A DNA stretch of 64,000 nucleotides from JAJDXW01 sp965223775 (GTDB lineage Bacteria; Pseudomonadota; Gammaproteobacteria; HK1), in the NCBI GenBank assembly GCA_965223775.1, contig OZ245021.1, forward strand, positions 1,798,001 to 1,862,000, written 5' to 3'. The position numbers and the translations under genes were made by a program. Below the pieces are notes generated by a model that did no database searches, was not told the origin of the DNA, and saw only the letters and a program-made list of their open reading frames with translations. This document shows, piece after piece, positions 28,558 to 36,396 of the stretch (position 1 is its first letter; every line of letters begins with the position of its first letter).

Positions 28558-29358
28558 ATGGGAGCCGAGGTCATTGCAGTCGCCAACCAGAAGGGTGGGG
28601 TCGGGAAGACGACCACGAGCGTGAACCTCGCCGCATCCCTCGCCGCCGCGGGCCACCGGGTGCTGCTCGCGGACGCCGATCCCCAGGGAAACGCCACCAT
28701 GGGGAGCGGGGTGGACAAGCGGCGGGTTGCGCACTCCATGTACGACGTCCTGATGGAGCACCGCCCGCTCGCCGAGACCGTGGTCCCGGCGCCGGCGGGG
28801 GGCTACGACGTCGTTCCGAGCAACGGCGAGCTGACTGCCGCGGAGGTCGGGCTCATCGGCGAACCCGGCTGCGAGCTCCGCCTCCGGAGCGCCCTCGCTC
28901 CCTCGCGCGATCGCTATCGCTACGTCATTGTGGACTGCCCGCCCGCGCTCAACATGCTCACCGTGAACGGGCTTTGCGCGGCCGACTCGGTGCTGGTGCC
29001 CATGCAGTGCGAGTACTTCGCGCTGGAGGGCCTCGCCGCGCTCGTCGACACCGTGGAGCGGGTCAAGGAGCGTCTCAACCCCGATCTCCGGATCGCGGGG
29101 CTCCTCCGGACGATGTTCGACCGCCGCAACCGCCTCGCGAACCAGGTTTCCGCACAGCTCGTCAAGCACTTCGGAGAACGGGTGTACATGACCGTCATTC
29201 CCCGCAACGTGCGCCTCGCCGAGGCGCCGAGCCACGGGTTGCCGGCCCTTGCCTACGACCGGACCTCGAAGGGGGCCCTCGCCTACGTCGCCCTCGCCTC
29301 CGAGATCGTGGCCCGCGACGCCCGCGCCGCCGCGGCGCCGGTCCGACGCCATGGCTAG
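28558..29358 (+). CDS. parA: Chromosome partitioning ATPase ParA (Soj)
   Basis: A 266-residue deviant Walker ATPase of the chromosomal ParABS system. The P-loop is NQKGGVGKTTTSVNLA with the signature Lys at the first position of KGGVGKT; DADPQGNATMG and VIVDCPPALNMLTVN supply Walker A' and B. No N-terminal DNA-binding extension is present, as expected for chromosomal (Soj-type) ParA. It starts 20 bases after rsmG and overlaps parB by 8 bases. Confidence 0.96.
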   Translation: MGAEVIAVANQKGGVGKTTTSVNLAASLAAAGHRVLLADADPQGNATMGSGVDKRRVAHSMYDVLMEHRPLAETVVPAPAGGYDVVPSNGELTAAEVGLIGEPGCELRLRSALAPSRDRYRYVIVDCPPALNMLTVNGLCAADSVLVPMQCEYFALEGLAALVDTVERVKERLNPDLRIAGLLRTMFDRRNRLANQVSAQLVKHFGERVYMTVIPRNVRLAEAPSHGLPALAYDRTSKGALAYVALASEIVARDARAAAAPVRRHG

Positions 29359-30226
29359 CCCGCGAAGCAAGGGGCTCGGCCGCGGGCTCGACGCGCTGCT
29401 CGGCCCGGGGCCGGGGGGAAGCGGCCCCGGCGACGCGGGGCGCGAGGTCCCGGTGGAGATGATTCGCCGGAGCCCGTATCAGCCGCGCCGGCAGATCGAC
29501 GCCGAGGCACTCGAGGATCTCACCCGGTCGGTCCGTGCGCACGGGGTGATCCAGCCGGTGGTCGTGCGCCCGGTGGGGGAGGACCGCTACGAGCTCGTGG
29601 CCGGCGAGCGCCGCTGGCGGGCGGCTCAGGCGGCCGGGCTCGCGACCCTGCCCGCGGTGGTGCGCGAGGTTTCGGACGAGGTCGCGCTCAGCATCGCGAT
29701 CATCGAGAACATCCAGCGCGAGGACCTGACTCCCCTGGAGGAGGCCCGAGGGGTCGCCCGCCTCATCGAGGAGTTCTCCATGACCCACCGGGAGGTCGCG
29801 GAGGCGGTGGGCCGGTCGCGTCCCGCCGTTTCGAACCTGCTGCGGCTGCTCGATCTGAACGAGGACGTCCACGGCCGGCTCGAGGCCGGCGAGCTCGAGA
29901 TGGGTCACGCGCGGGCGTTGCTCGCGCTCGCCGGCCCCGAGCAGAGCGAGGCGGCCCGGGTCGTTGCGGAGCGGGGTCTCTCGGTACGGCAGACCGAGGC
30001 GCTGGTGCGCCGGATGCGGAGCGCTCCGCAAGGCGGTGCGGAGGAAGCGCCACGGGACCCGGACATCGGCCGTCTCGAGACCCGGCTCGGCGATCTCATC
30101 GGGAGCGAGGTCAGCATCCGGCACGGCAAGCGGGGTTCGGGTCGTCTCGTGATCCGCTACCACAGCCTCGACGAGCTGGACGGGATCCTGGAGCGGCTCG
30201 ACCCGGACCACGCCGCCGGGGAGTGA
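29351..30226 (+). CDS. parB: Chromosome partitioning CTPase/DNA-binding protein ParB (Spo0J)
   Basis: A 291-residue ParB beginning MASPRSKGLGRGLDALLG, whose GLGRGL stretch is the conserved ParA-contacting N terminus. RSPYQPRRQIDAEAL opens the ParB/Srx domain, GERRWRAAQAAGL is the CTP-binding/arginine-patch box, and the helix-turn-helix MTHREVAEAVGRSRPAVSNLLRLL recognises parS. It overlaps the parA stop by 8 bases and the next ORF by 4 bases. In most Gammaproteobacteria the atp operon follows here; in this genome 27 kb intervene. Confidence 0.96.
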   Translation: MASPRSKGLGRGLDALLGPGPGGSGPGDAGREVPVEMIRRSPYQPRRQIDAEALEDLTRSVRAHGVIQPVVVRPVGEDRYELVAGERRWRAAQAAGLATLPAVVREVSDEVALSIAIIENIQREDLTPLEEARGVARLIEEFSMTHREVAEAVGRSRPAVSNLLRLLDLNEDVHGRLEAGELEMGHARALLALAGPEQSEAARVVAERGLSVRQTEALVRRMRSAPQGGAEEAPRDPDIGRLETRLGDLIGSEVSIRHGKRGSGRLVIRYHSLDELDGILERLDPDHAAGE

Positions 30227-30603
30227 GCCGGGTCGAGCGGGTAGCGCGTGCGATGGGTGAGCGCGAAGGCACCCGGCCGGAGGGGGACCCGCTCTCGCGG
30301 TCGCCGGTCCGCGAGGGCGAGGCGAAGGGCCGGGCCGGGATGGTGCTCGCGTTGCTCCGGTCCCGCGGCATCGTGGCCGGCCCGAGGTTCGGGGAGGAGT
30401 TGGCGCTCGCCGGCGATGTCCCGGCCGAGGCGCTGACGGCGGCGGCGATCACGTGCACGGACGAGGCCCGCTTCCGGCGTCGTTTCCATGAGGACGCTGA
30501 CGGCAACCCGTTGATGCCCAGCGCTGCGGCTGGCACCTTCGACGGCCATTTCACGAATGGAAACGTTCTGGGCGCCTTCGCTGCCAGGAAGCAGGCGGAC
30601 TAG
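30223..30603 (+). CDS. Hypothetical protein at the parB/island junction
   Basis: A 126-residue frame opening with GTG in a 4-base overlap with the parB stop. I do not recognise the family. The first about 85 codons are GC-rich like parB, with a predicted helical VLALLRSRGIVAG segment. From about 30480 (codons for DADGNPLMPS onward) composition falls and the coding style changes, as if the 3' part belongs to imported DNA. It is followed within 70 bases by a strong terminator. It may be a fusion of a resident reading frame with island sequence or not a real gene. Confidence 0.35.
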   Translation: MSRVERVARAMGEREGTRPEGDPLSRSPVREGEAKGRAGMVLALLRSRGIVAGPRFGEELALAGDVPAEALTAAAITCTDEARFRRRFHEDADGNPLMPSAAAGTFDGHFTNGNVLGAFAARKQAD

Positions 30604-30669
30604 GGTTTTCCCAGTCGGGGGGCCGGTTCTTTCGATGAGAATCTGACCGGCAGGTAAGGAGTAACGATA

Positions 30670-30705
30670 GAGGGTGGCGCAGTTACACGCGCCACCCTCT
30701 TTTTT
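30670..30705 (+). terminator. Rho-independent terminator after the mnmG-rsmG-parAB unit
   Basis: Perfect 11-bp stem GAGGGTGGCGC (30670-30680) and GCGCCACCCTC (30689-30699), 8-base loop AGTTACAC, followed by TTTTTT. It is well placed to end transcription from parB and the ORF behind it, and to insulate the island. Confidence 0.93.
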
Positions 30706-30742
30706 ACTCAAGATTTCTCTCCATGAATTTTCGAGCTCTCCA

Positions 30743-31003
30743 ATGACGCACCTTGTGCTTTGCCGCACGCTTGCGGTTGTCAGTTTCTTTCTGCTCGCGG
30801 GGCCGGTCTGGTGTGCAACGGAAATGTCGGCATCGACTTCCTCTCCCAGTGAAGACGAAATGGCTGTTGCGCGGGCAATGGTCAAGAGCGGGCGCTTCAA
30901 CGAAGCGTGATCGACTTTCGTAACTTGCTGTCTAGGAAGGATCTTCTGTTTCCCTTCGAGGCTCGTCCCACAATTCGTACCACGTTATTGCTGTGGTATC
31001 TGT
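30743..31003 (+). pseudogene. Broken secreted protein, N-terminal fragment with frameshift
   Basis: ATG at 30743 opens MTHLVLCRTLAVVSFFLLAG with a clear signal peptide and Ala-x-Ala-like cleavage near WCATE. A Ser-rich linker and MAVARAMVKSGRFNEA, the pattern of a tetratricopeptide-type helix, follow, then TGA at 30908. Shifting frame at that point continues as VIDFRNLLSRKDLLFP, so the stop looks like a frameshift inside a TPR-type periplasmic protein. The remaining sequence fades at about 31003, where the RtcB fragment begins on the other strand. Confidence 0.45.
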
Positions 31004-31006
31004 GCC

Positions 31007-31318
31007 TCATGAGGCTCGCTGCGTATCTAGTCGGTCAGTGCGAGGCGCCCTCCGGAGCGCAAGCACCGCCTCGAAGTGGCGCTCGAATGCGTCCGAGCCC
31101 TCGTCGAGCCACGCGAGGTTGCGCTCTGGCGGGTCGATGCCTTCGCGTTCGGTCCGCTCCTTCGCCTCGGCGATGAAGTGAAGGCCGATCCGAGACGCGA
31201 TCCCGCGCGATCCGGAGTGGAGCATCAGCCACACGGCTCCGGTCCGGCTTCGCTGGAACTCGAGGAAGTGGTTCCCCCTGCCCATCGTGCCGAGCGAGCG
31301 GAAGACGCATTCCATCCG
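31007..31318 (-). pseudogene. rtcB: RNA-splicing ligase RtcB, internal fragment
   Basis: About 103 codons match the central-to-late part of RtcB, the GTP/Mn-dependent RNA 3'-phosphate ligase: FRSLGTMGRGNHFLEFQ, VWLMLHSGSRGIASRIG (the conserved H-SGSRG metal site) and NLAWLDEGSDAF. Both ends of the protein are missing. Upstream of 31318 the frame stays open to 31768 without RtcB similarity, and the C-terminal catalytic His region is replaced by a short unrelated tail ending at 31007. It cannot encode an active ligase. Confidence 0.8.
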
Positions 31319-31922
31319 GGTCCCCGACCGGCGCGTCGCTGTGCAACAAAACGAATTCTGTCCGGACGGACAGAAATCGTGCGGATTGAGATTAGCACTG
31401 AATTCCTGTCGAAATTTTTTCGGCACGCCGCTCGGTACCGTGGATCTGGCACATCGGAATCGACTTGAACTCCACCATGTCGAGTCCGTCCGATTCCGCT
31501 CCAGTACGGCTGGGGGTCCTCGGGCGCTGAGAGCGCCGTTCAGCGGGCCGGTAGGGGCTCGGGGAGTCTCACGTCGGAGGTGAATTCGCGGGGTACCTGC
31601 CGCCTGTCGCACTCGGCTCTCGGGCAGGCTCGGGCGATGCCGTTGAATCGACCTCGGACCGACGAGGGTGTCCAGCGCGCCGACGACAGCCTCGAACCCC
31701 CCAGGTCCGCTACCTGACCGCACGACCCGGGCCCGCTGGACCGCTGGACCGCTCCCTGCCGCCGCCACTCACGAGCGCGCGAGGGCGCCCGCTCGTGGCA
31801 GGCAACGCGGGTCACGGCGTGCCGCAACCATTTCCCGTGCCTCAAGCCCTTCGTGCCCTTGAACGCTCGACGGTCGCGTCAATCAGGACGTGCGCGAGGC
31901 GAGGATCACCGCGACGGCGGAG
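31319..31922. other. Intergenic scar, no gene seen
   Basis: Six hundred bases without a convincing gene on either strand. A near-perfect 20-bp palindrome (TTCTGTCCG GA CGGACAGAA, 31357-31376) and a short tandem CCGCTGGA repeat near 31735 are the only structures I see. Probably decayed sequence between two broken genes. Confidence 0.5.
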
Positions 31923-32342
31923 CTACTCGCACAGCGTGTAGACCACGGCATCGCGCACCTCCTCGATTGCAGAAAGGATCGACATGACCTTGCGCTCGAG
32001 TCCGATGGTGGACGGATCTTGCGGTCCACGCCCCAAGAGTGACAAAGCCGAAGACGCCGTGATCGCGTCGGTGTGGGCCTCGTCCAACGATTTGACAATG
32101 CCCGCAACCAGGTCGTCGCCTCGATTGGCGAGCAATGCACGCTCCGCTGCGTCACGGCGTTGATAGGCTAGCGCAGCACCTGAGACAAGCTCGCCTGCGG
32201 TCTCTTCGTCCGTCGCAGGCTTGCTCAGCAGAGCCACGGCGGCATCGCGCTCGCGCACGGACCGGCGAAAGTCGGAGCAATCGTCCGCCTGTACGGGTGC
32301 GGCGAGAACCGCGGCGAGAACGATTGGAAAGAGTGTTTTCAT
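31923..32342 (-). CDS. Hypothetical periplasmic protein with signal peptide
   Basis: A 139-residue protein of unrecognised family. MKTLFPIVLAAVLAAPVQADD is a textbook signal peptide with cleavage after AQA-like VQA. The mature part is helical and charged, with one Cys near the start (ADDCSDF) and one at the penultimate position, suggesting a disulphide. It resembles small helical periplasmic proteins but I cannot assign a role. Intact start and stop codons set it apart from the broken genes around it. Confidence 0.6.
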   Translation of the reverse strand: MKTLFPIVLAAVLAAPVQADDCSDFRRSVRERDAAVALLSKPATDEETAGELVSGAALAYQRRDAAERALLANRGDDLVAGIVKSLDEAHTDAITASSALSLLGRGPQDPSTIGLERKVMSILSAIEEVRDAVVYTLCE

Positions 32343-32506
32343 GGTGGCTCAGCGGGCTCGCTCATCTGCGGCCCGAATGATACCTGCGCCTGATGGGAGG
32401 ACTTGACCGGGCGGGGTTGGACCGCGGCACAACGCCATGAACCGCCCCCGGAAAGACAGGAATCGAGTTTCCGGTGAGCACAACTCCTGCCTGTTTTCGG
32501 ACACTG

Positions 32507-32805
32507 TCACGATGCCGCCGCGCCAGCAGCTGGCGACATCTGGGCCGAAGCCTGCGCCGCCGCCTGAATTGCCGCCACGGTGACCGGGATCTGGTTCGCC
32601 GTGGAGATCATGGCGGGGCCGTAGCCGAGACCGGGGAGTTCGTTCGTCCAGCGGACCGCGCCGGTGTCCGGCTCGATCGCCCACAGCCGACCTCGCGTGG
32701 AGGCGAAGATGCCATCCGGCTCGATCGCCACCACGACCAGGTCCCGGCCCTTGAGCTTGGTACGCCACACTTCCTTCCCGTCGCGCTTGCGAATGCGAAC
32801 GACAC
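32507..32805 (-). pseudogene. C-terminal fragment of a PQQ-type beta-propeller protein
   Basis: The frame VVRIRKRDGKEVWRTKLKGRD continues to GRLWAIEPDTGAVRWTNELPG, that is two propeller blades of the PQQ-binding/BamB-like family, then an Ala/Gln-rich tail to the stop at 32507. The 5' part is cut exactly at 32806, where the terminal inverted repeat of an IS3 remnant begins. An ORF fused into that remnant is open but artificial. No other part of this gene is visible in the window. Confidence 0.65.
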
Positions 32806-33141
32806 TGAACCGCCCCGGGTTTTCCGGAGACTGTTTTGTGTGAGTCACGCGGCCAGGGCCGTGTGCTCGCTTTGGCGATAGTACGCCGCTTCGGCTTCTG
32901 CCGGAGGCCGGTTCCCGATCGGCTCGAGGATCCGGCGGTTGTTGAACCAGTCGACCCATTCGAGAGTTGCGAACTCCACCGCTTCCAGGCCCCGCCACGG
33001 GCCGCGGGGTCGAATCACCTCGGCCTTGTACAGCCCGATGATGGTTCTGCTTCGCAGCTTCGCCGGCCAGGGCGTTGTCGTACGAATCGCCAACGCTCCC
33101 GACCGATTGCTCAATGCTGGCCTCGGCCAGGCGTTCGGTGT
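32806..33141 (-). mobile_element. IS3-family remnant (3' end of orfB with right inverted repeat)
   Basis: About 336 bp nearly identical to the last part of the intact IS3 copy at 37787-39101: the TGAACCGCCCCGGG inverted repeat at 32806, then orfB codons for PRGPWRGLEAVEFATLEWVDW and NNRRILEPIGNRPPAEAEAAYY. The catalytic Glu region is broken by a 17-bp insertion near 33063 (codons around DSYDNALA then GEAAKQN). Everything 5' of the TERLAEA codons is missing. It marks a deletion between two previously separate genes. Confidence 0.85.
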
Positions 33142-33144
33142 CCA

Positions 33145-34051
33145 TCACGTGTTGGCCTTGATGAGTCTCGCCATCATCATCTTCATCATCGCAGTCATCT
33201 CCTCGATCGTCTTCTCGCCCTCATAGTCGCCATGCAGGTTGTAGGTCACGAGGTATTGGTCGACCAGGCTGTAGGCGGTCAGCACGACCGTGGGGATCGT
33301 GGTTGCGCTGCCCCCCTCCATGATTTCGAACCCCATCAGCGTTGCGCCATACAGGGCGTTCTCGTCCTCTGCCACGATTCCAATGACTTCGGACTTGCCG
33401 ATGGATCCATCGGCTACCGCCATCTTCTCAACTCGATCCGCTACCCTTCTAACAATCTCTTCGACCGTGACGTGGTCTGCCTGCATTCGCATCAGCATGC
33501 TTTTGTAGAAGGCGATTGCATCCGCTCTGGTGGCGTCCAGGAATCTCCACGGATCCCCTTCCTTAGCCGGTACGAGCAAGGCGGCGTAGCGTGTTCTCCC
33601 CCCCTGAAAAGCGCGTAGCCGCTCGAGCTGCTCGCATTCCACGCTCAATGCCAGCAACACGTTCACTCCTTGGTAACGGGCACGGTTCCGTTCCAGATTC
33701 AAGCGGTCGAACTCGTGCGCGTCTTCGTCCAGAAGACAGTGTTCAGGACCGGTGTCGAGATTGATTGTTACTCCCCCGATCTGCACCGTTCCAGTCTCGG
33801 CTGCCGCTCCGGCGGTGACGAAAGTAGTGAGGAAGACAGTGGCTGTGATGGCTTTGGGATTCCTGATTACGTACCAAGCTCAGCTTCCGGTGGCCCGACC
33901 GCGTTGGCACGGGTTCAGACGGCTGCGGGGCGACCTTGCGGCTGGATTGACCGTCGTTGTGCCCGCTTCAGCGACCTTCCGACCGCGACCGGCCATCGTG
34001 TCCGCGCCCGGGCTGAGCTTGGTACGTAATCAGGTTGGGATTTACATACAT
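33145..34051 (-). pseudogene. Secreted protein gene split by a miniature inverted-repeat element
   Basis: The long part (33145-33853) encodes about 230 residues starting within a signal peptide, AITATVFLTTFVTAGAAAETG, but has no start codon. Its missing 5' end lies beyond the 173-bp element at 33862-34034: ATG TAT GTA AAT CCC at 34051-34037, preceded by GGTGGAG. Removing the element and one TTGGGATT copy restores MYVNPKAITATVFLTTFVTAG, a complete signal peptide in frame with the body. The body (HCLLDEDAHEF, MTAMMKMMMARL) is of unrecognised family. Its stop at 33145-33147 sits four bases from the IS3 remnant, so the C terminus may be truncated too. Confidence 0.8.
33862..34034. mobile_element. 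Non-autonomous inverted-repeat element (MITE-like) with 8-bp target duplication
   Basis: The 173-bp element has perfect 23-bp terminal inverted repeats (33862-33884 and 34012-34034; each begins CCTGATTACG read inward) and is flanked by an exact direct repeat TTGGGATT at 33854-33861 and 34035-34042. It encodes no transposase. The interior has a GRRLRGDLAAGLTV-like stretch in one frame that may be captured gene sequence. Eight-bp duplications point to mobilisation by a transposase of a family making 8-bp staggers; no such gene is in the window. Confidence 0.88.
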
Positions 34052-34370
34052 GACTCCACCTCTGGTGGCCCGATCTTGGGAGGCGTCATGCCCTTTTTCG
34101 GCACCAGGTCCCGTACGGCTGGCCTGGACGGGAGCGGTTCCCCGCCGCCCGTTGCGATCCTGTTGCACGTCCTCCGGCACCCCGGGCACCAACTCGCTTC
34201 GCGAGCGAGAGGCATAAATTACCCAGATATAAGGAAAAATATACCCGTTTCGGACCCCTGGGATGATGGGGGTCGTGTGGATGGATGATGCAATCTGGCC
34301 CAAACGGCCCGAACGTGCATATATGGACCTCTTGAAGAACGTAGCGCGACCACGGACTTGGCCGCCCTCG
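34052..34370. other. Intergenic, promoter side of the split secreted gene
   Basis: Upstream region of the interrupted gene. It contains a tight hairpin CTCGCTTCGCGAGCGAG near 34194-34210 and an A/T-rich stretch (34215-34250). No gene is supported on either strand. Confidence 0.4.
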
Positions 34371-34940
34371 TCACGCGCCGTCCGTCATGCCCACCCTCGC
34401 CTTGCAGACGGTTCCGCGTGAGATTCCCAGTTCGCGGGCGATTTGTGTCGGCGACAGGCCGCTGGCCAGCCGATGCTGGATGGCTTCCCTGTCGATACTG
34501 GACGGGCGGCCGCGATAGGCTCCGCGTTGCTTCGCTGCGGCGATCCCCTCGGCCTGGCGTTCGCGGCGCAGGTTGGTCTCGAACTCGGCGAAGACGCCGA
34601 GCATGTCGAAGAACGCCTTGCCGGCCGCGGTCGAGGTGTCCACGGGCTGTTCGGTGGCCGCGAGATGGGCGCCCTTGTCCTTGAGGGTCGCGACGATGAT
34701 CTGGAGATCACGCATCGAGCGCGCCAAGCGGTCGATGCGCGTGACCACCAGCGTCTCGCCGGGATGGATGAAATCGAGGATGGTCCGCAGTTCGGGCCGT
34801 CCCGCGAGGGTGGTGCCGTCGCCGGTCTCGGTGCGGACCATGGTGCAGCGCGCAGCCTGAAGCGCCGCCATCTGGGCATCGAGGTTCTGGTCCGCGGTCG
34901 AGACCCTGGCATAGCCGATGCGGGCGGATGAACTGTTCAT
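34371..34940 (-). CDS. Serine recombinase (resolvase/invertase family)
   Basis: A 189-residue small serine recombinase of Tn3-resolvase/Hin-Gin size. The N-terminal catalytic domain has IGYARVSTADQNLDAQ with the nucleophilic Ser in RVST, TRIDRLARSMRDL (catalytic Arg pair) and EFETNLRRERQAEGI at the start of the E helix. The C-terminal helix-turn-helix GLSPTQIARELGISRGTVCKA binds the recombination sites. It is intact and probably resolves cointegrates of the neighbouring transposition module, whose genes lie 450 bases away on the same strand. Confidence 0.92.
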   Translation of the reverse strand: MNSSSARIGYARVSTADQNLDAQMAALQAARCTMVRTETGDGTTLAGRPELRTILDFIHPGETLVVTRIDRLARSMRDLQIIVATLKDKGAHLAATEQPVDTSTAAGKAFFDMLGVFAEFETNLRRERQAEGIAAAKQRGAYRGRPSSIDREAIQHRLASGLSPTQIARELGISRGTVCKARVGMTDGA

Positions 34941-35392
34941 TTTGGGTGTGCCGTTGACGTGGACCGTACATTAACCTGGACACTACTCAAAATGAACAGG
35001 GAAATGAGGGCACGGAATGTTCATGCGTCCCGTCCTTATGGGTAGACCCATAGTGACGCTCATGCGGCCTTTCTCTCGAAGTCGATGCGCTGTCCGAAAT
35101 CGACCTCGAAGCGGCCGTAGGGTTTGATGTACGTGTAGATGAGCGGTGTGCCCGTCGCCACCTGTTGCATCCCACGTAGTTTCGTAACCGATTTTTCGGT
35201 TTGTTTCTGATCGACCGAGGCTCGATTTCTCACATTGCCCCGTCATCGTCGGAGAGCCGGGCGCGGACGTAGGTCGGCACCGCGGTGGTCGCGCTGAACA
35301 CGGTGGTCGTGGCGCAGAAGGGTTGAGCCCCCACGCCCGTCGTCGACGAACGGGCGCGGTGGGCGTCGGCGTTCGCGGGAGGGGCAGGGGAT
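34941..35392. other. Region between resolvase and transposition genes
   Basis: No full gene. Just upstream of the resolvase, 34945-34990 has imperfect repeats around ACCTGGACACT that could be part of a res site. On the minus strand codons for YTYIKPYGRFEVDFGQRIDFERK end at a TGA near 35058; this looks like the C-terminal remnant of an unknown protein. The GTCGTCGACGA palindrome at 35340-35350 is the other visible structure. One end of the transposon probably lies here but I could not define it. Confidence 0.35.
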
Positions 35393-35599
35393 TCAGAACG
35401 CCGCGTCGTCGTTGACGAAGAGCTCGAGCTGCCTGTGATGGTACGAGCGCTCGCTCTCGCGGCGTTCGTCGTAGTAGCGGGTGATCTGAGCGAAGTATTG
35501 ACCGTCGAAGGCGACGGCGAGGTCGTTGAGCAGTTCGGAGAGCTGGGCGGCGGCCTCGTCGCTGAGTTCGTGGGTCACGAGGAGGTAGGGCAGGTTCAC
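35393..35599 (-). CDS. Small protein of the transposition operon
   Basis: A 68-residue ORF starting with GTG (35599) that overlaps the stop of the ATPase gene, a sign of translational coupling. Sequence MNLPYLLVTHELSDEAAAQL then helical, charged residues; no known domain. Its position behind the ATPase is where Tn5053-like modules carry an accessory (tniQ-like) gene, but it is far too short to be TniQ. Function unknown. Confidence 0.6.
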   Translation of the reverse strand: MNLPYLLVTHELSDEAAAQLSELLNDLAVAFDGQYFAQITRYYDERRESERSYHHRQLELFVNDDAAF

Positions 35600-36396
35600 A
35601 GCCGCAGCTCCGCGACGGCGTGCTCGAGGTGCACGGCGGAGACGGTGCGGGCGCCTTTCGCCGCGGCGGCGGTGAGGGCGTAGTGGGCGATGCGATTGAT
35701 GAGCCGGGGCAATCCGCGAGCGCTCTGGAACAGCGCCTCGACGGCGGGAGGCTCGAACAGGGGCAGCTCGCAGCCGGCGAGGCGCAGGCGGTGGGCGAGG
35801 TAGTCGTCGAGTTCCGAGCGGTCGATGCCGGCGAGGTGGTGGCGTACGACGAGGCGCTGGGAGAGCGATTCGTGCACGGCCATGGCGAGGCGGCGGCGCA
35901 GCTCGGTGAGCCCGACGAGCAGCAGGCACAGGCGGTTCTCGCTGTCCATAGCGAAGTTGGTCAGGAGCCGGAGGTCTTCCAGGACGTCGTTGCGCAGGTG
36001 CTGGGCTTCGTCGATGACGAGCACGGGGAGCTGCTTGGCCTCGCACACCAGTCGGGTGATTTCGGCGCGGATGGCGCGGTAGGCGGTGGCGCGCGAGCGT
36101 TCGGTGGGCAGGCCGAGTTCCCAGGCGATGGACTTGTACATGTCGAGCACGTTGCCGGTGGTCAGCGAGACGTAGCCGACCCGATGCAGGCCGGGATGCA
36201 GGTCGGCGGCGACATGGCGGCATACGGTGGTCTTGCCCGAGCCGACCTCGCCGGTCATCAGGCCGATGCCCTTGAGTTCGATGAGGTGATGGAGCCGAGC
36301 CTCGGCCTCGCGGCGGGAGTTCGATTCGAACAGCTCGTCGGTGTGGGCCGGGGTTTCGAAGGGCAACCGGGTCAGGGCGAAGTGACGCAGGTACAT
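35596..36396 (-). CDS. AAA ATPase of the transposition module (TniB/ExeA-like)
   Basis: A 266-residue P-loop ATPase. Walker A GEVGSGKTTV near residue 50, Walker B VLVIDEAQHL near 134, and sensor/Arg-finger region GLPRLINRIAHYAL near the C terminus. MYLRHFALTRLPFETPAHTD is the ExeA-type N terminus found in transposition ATPases that recruit target DNA for Mu-type transposases. The start codon shares a base with the transposase stop (TGATG), so the two are translated as a pair. Confidence 0.88.
   Translation of the reverse strand: MYLRHFALTRLPFETPAHTDELFESNSRREAEARLHHLIELKGIGLMTGEVGSGKTTVCRHVAADLHPGLHRVGYVSLTTGNVLDMYKSIAWELGLPTERSRATAYRAIRAEITRLVCEAKQLPVLVIDEAQHLRNDVLEDLRLLTNFAMDSENRLCLLLVGLTELRRRLAMAVHESLSQRLVVRHHLAGIDRSELDDYLAHRLRLAGCELPLFEPPAVEALFQSARGLPRLINRIAHYALTAAAAKGARTVSAVHLEHAVAELRL

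Noticed and set aside
32437..32465. Possible further IS3 end (TGAACCGCCCCCGG) below the propeller fragment
   Set aside because: Similarity ends after about 15 bases and there is no matching partner or duplication.
33862..34034. SulP-transporter-like stretch (LRGDLAAGLTVVVP) inside the 173-bp element
   Set aside because: Only about 15 residues and no following transmembrane sequence; could be chance or a small captured piece. Not called as a gene.
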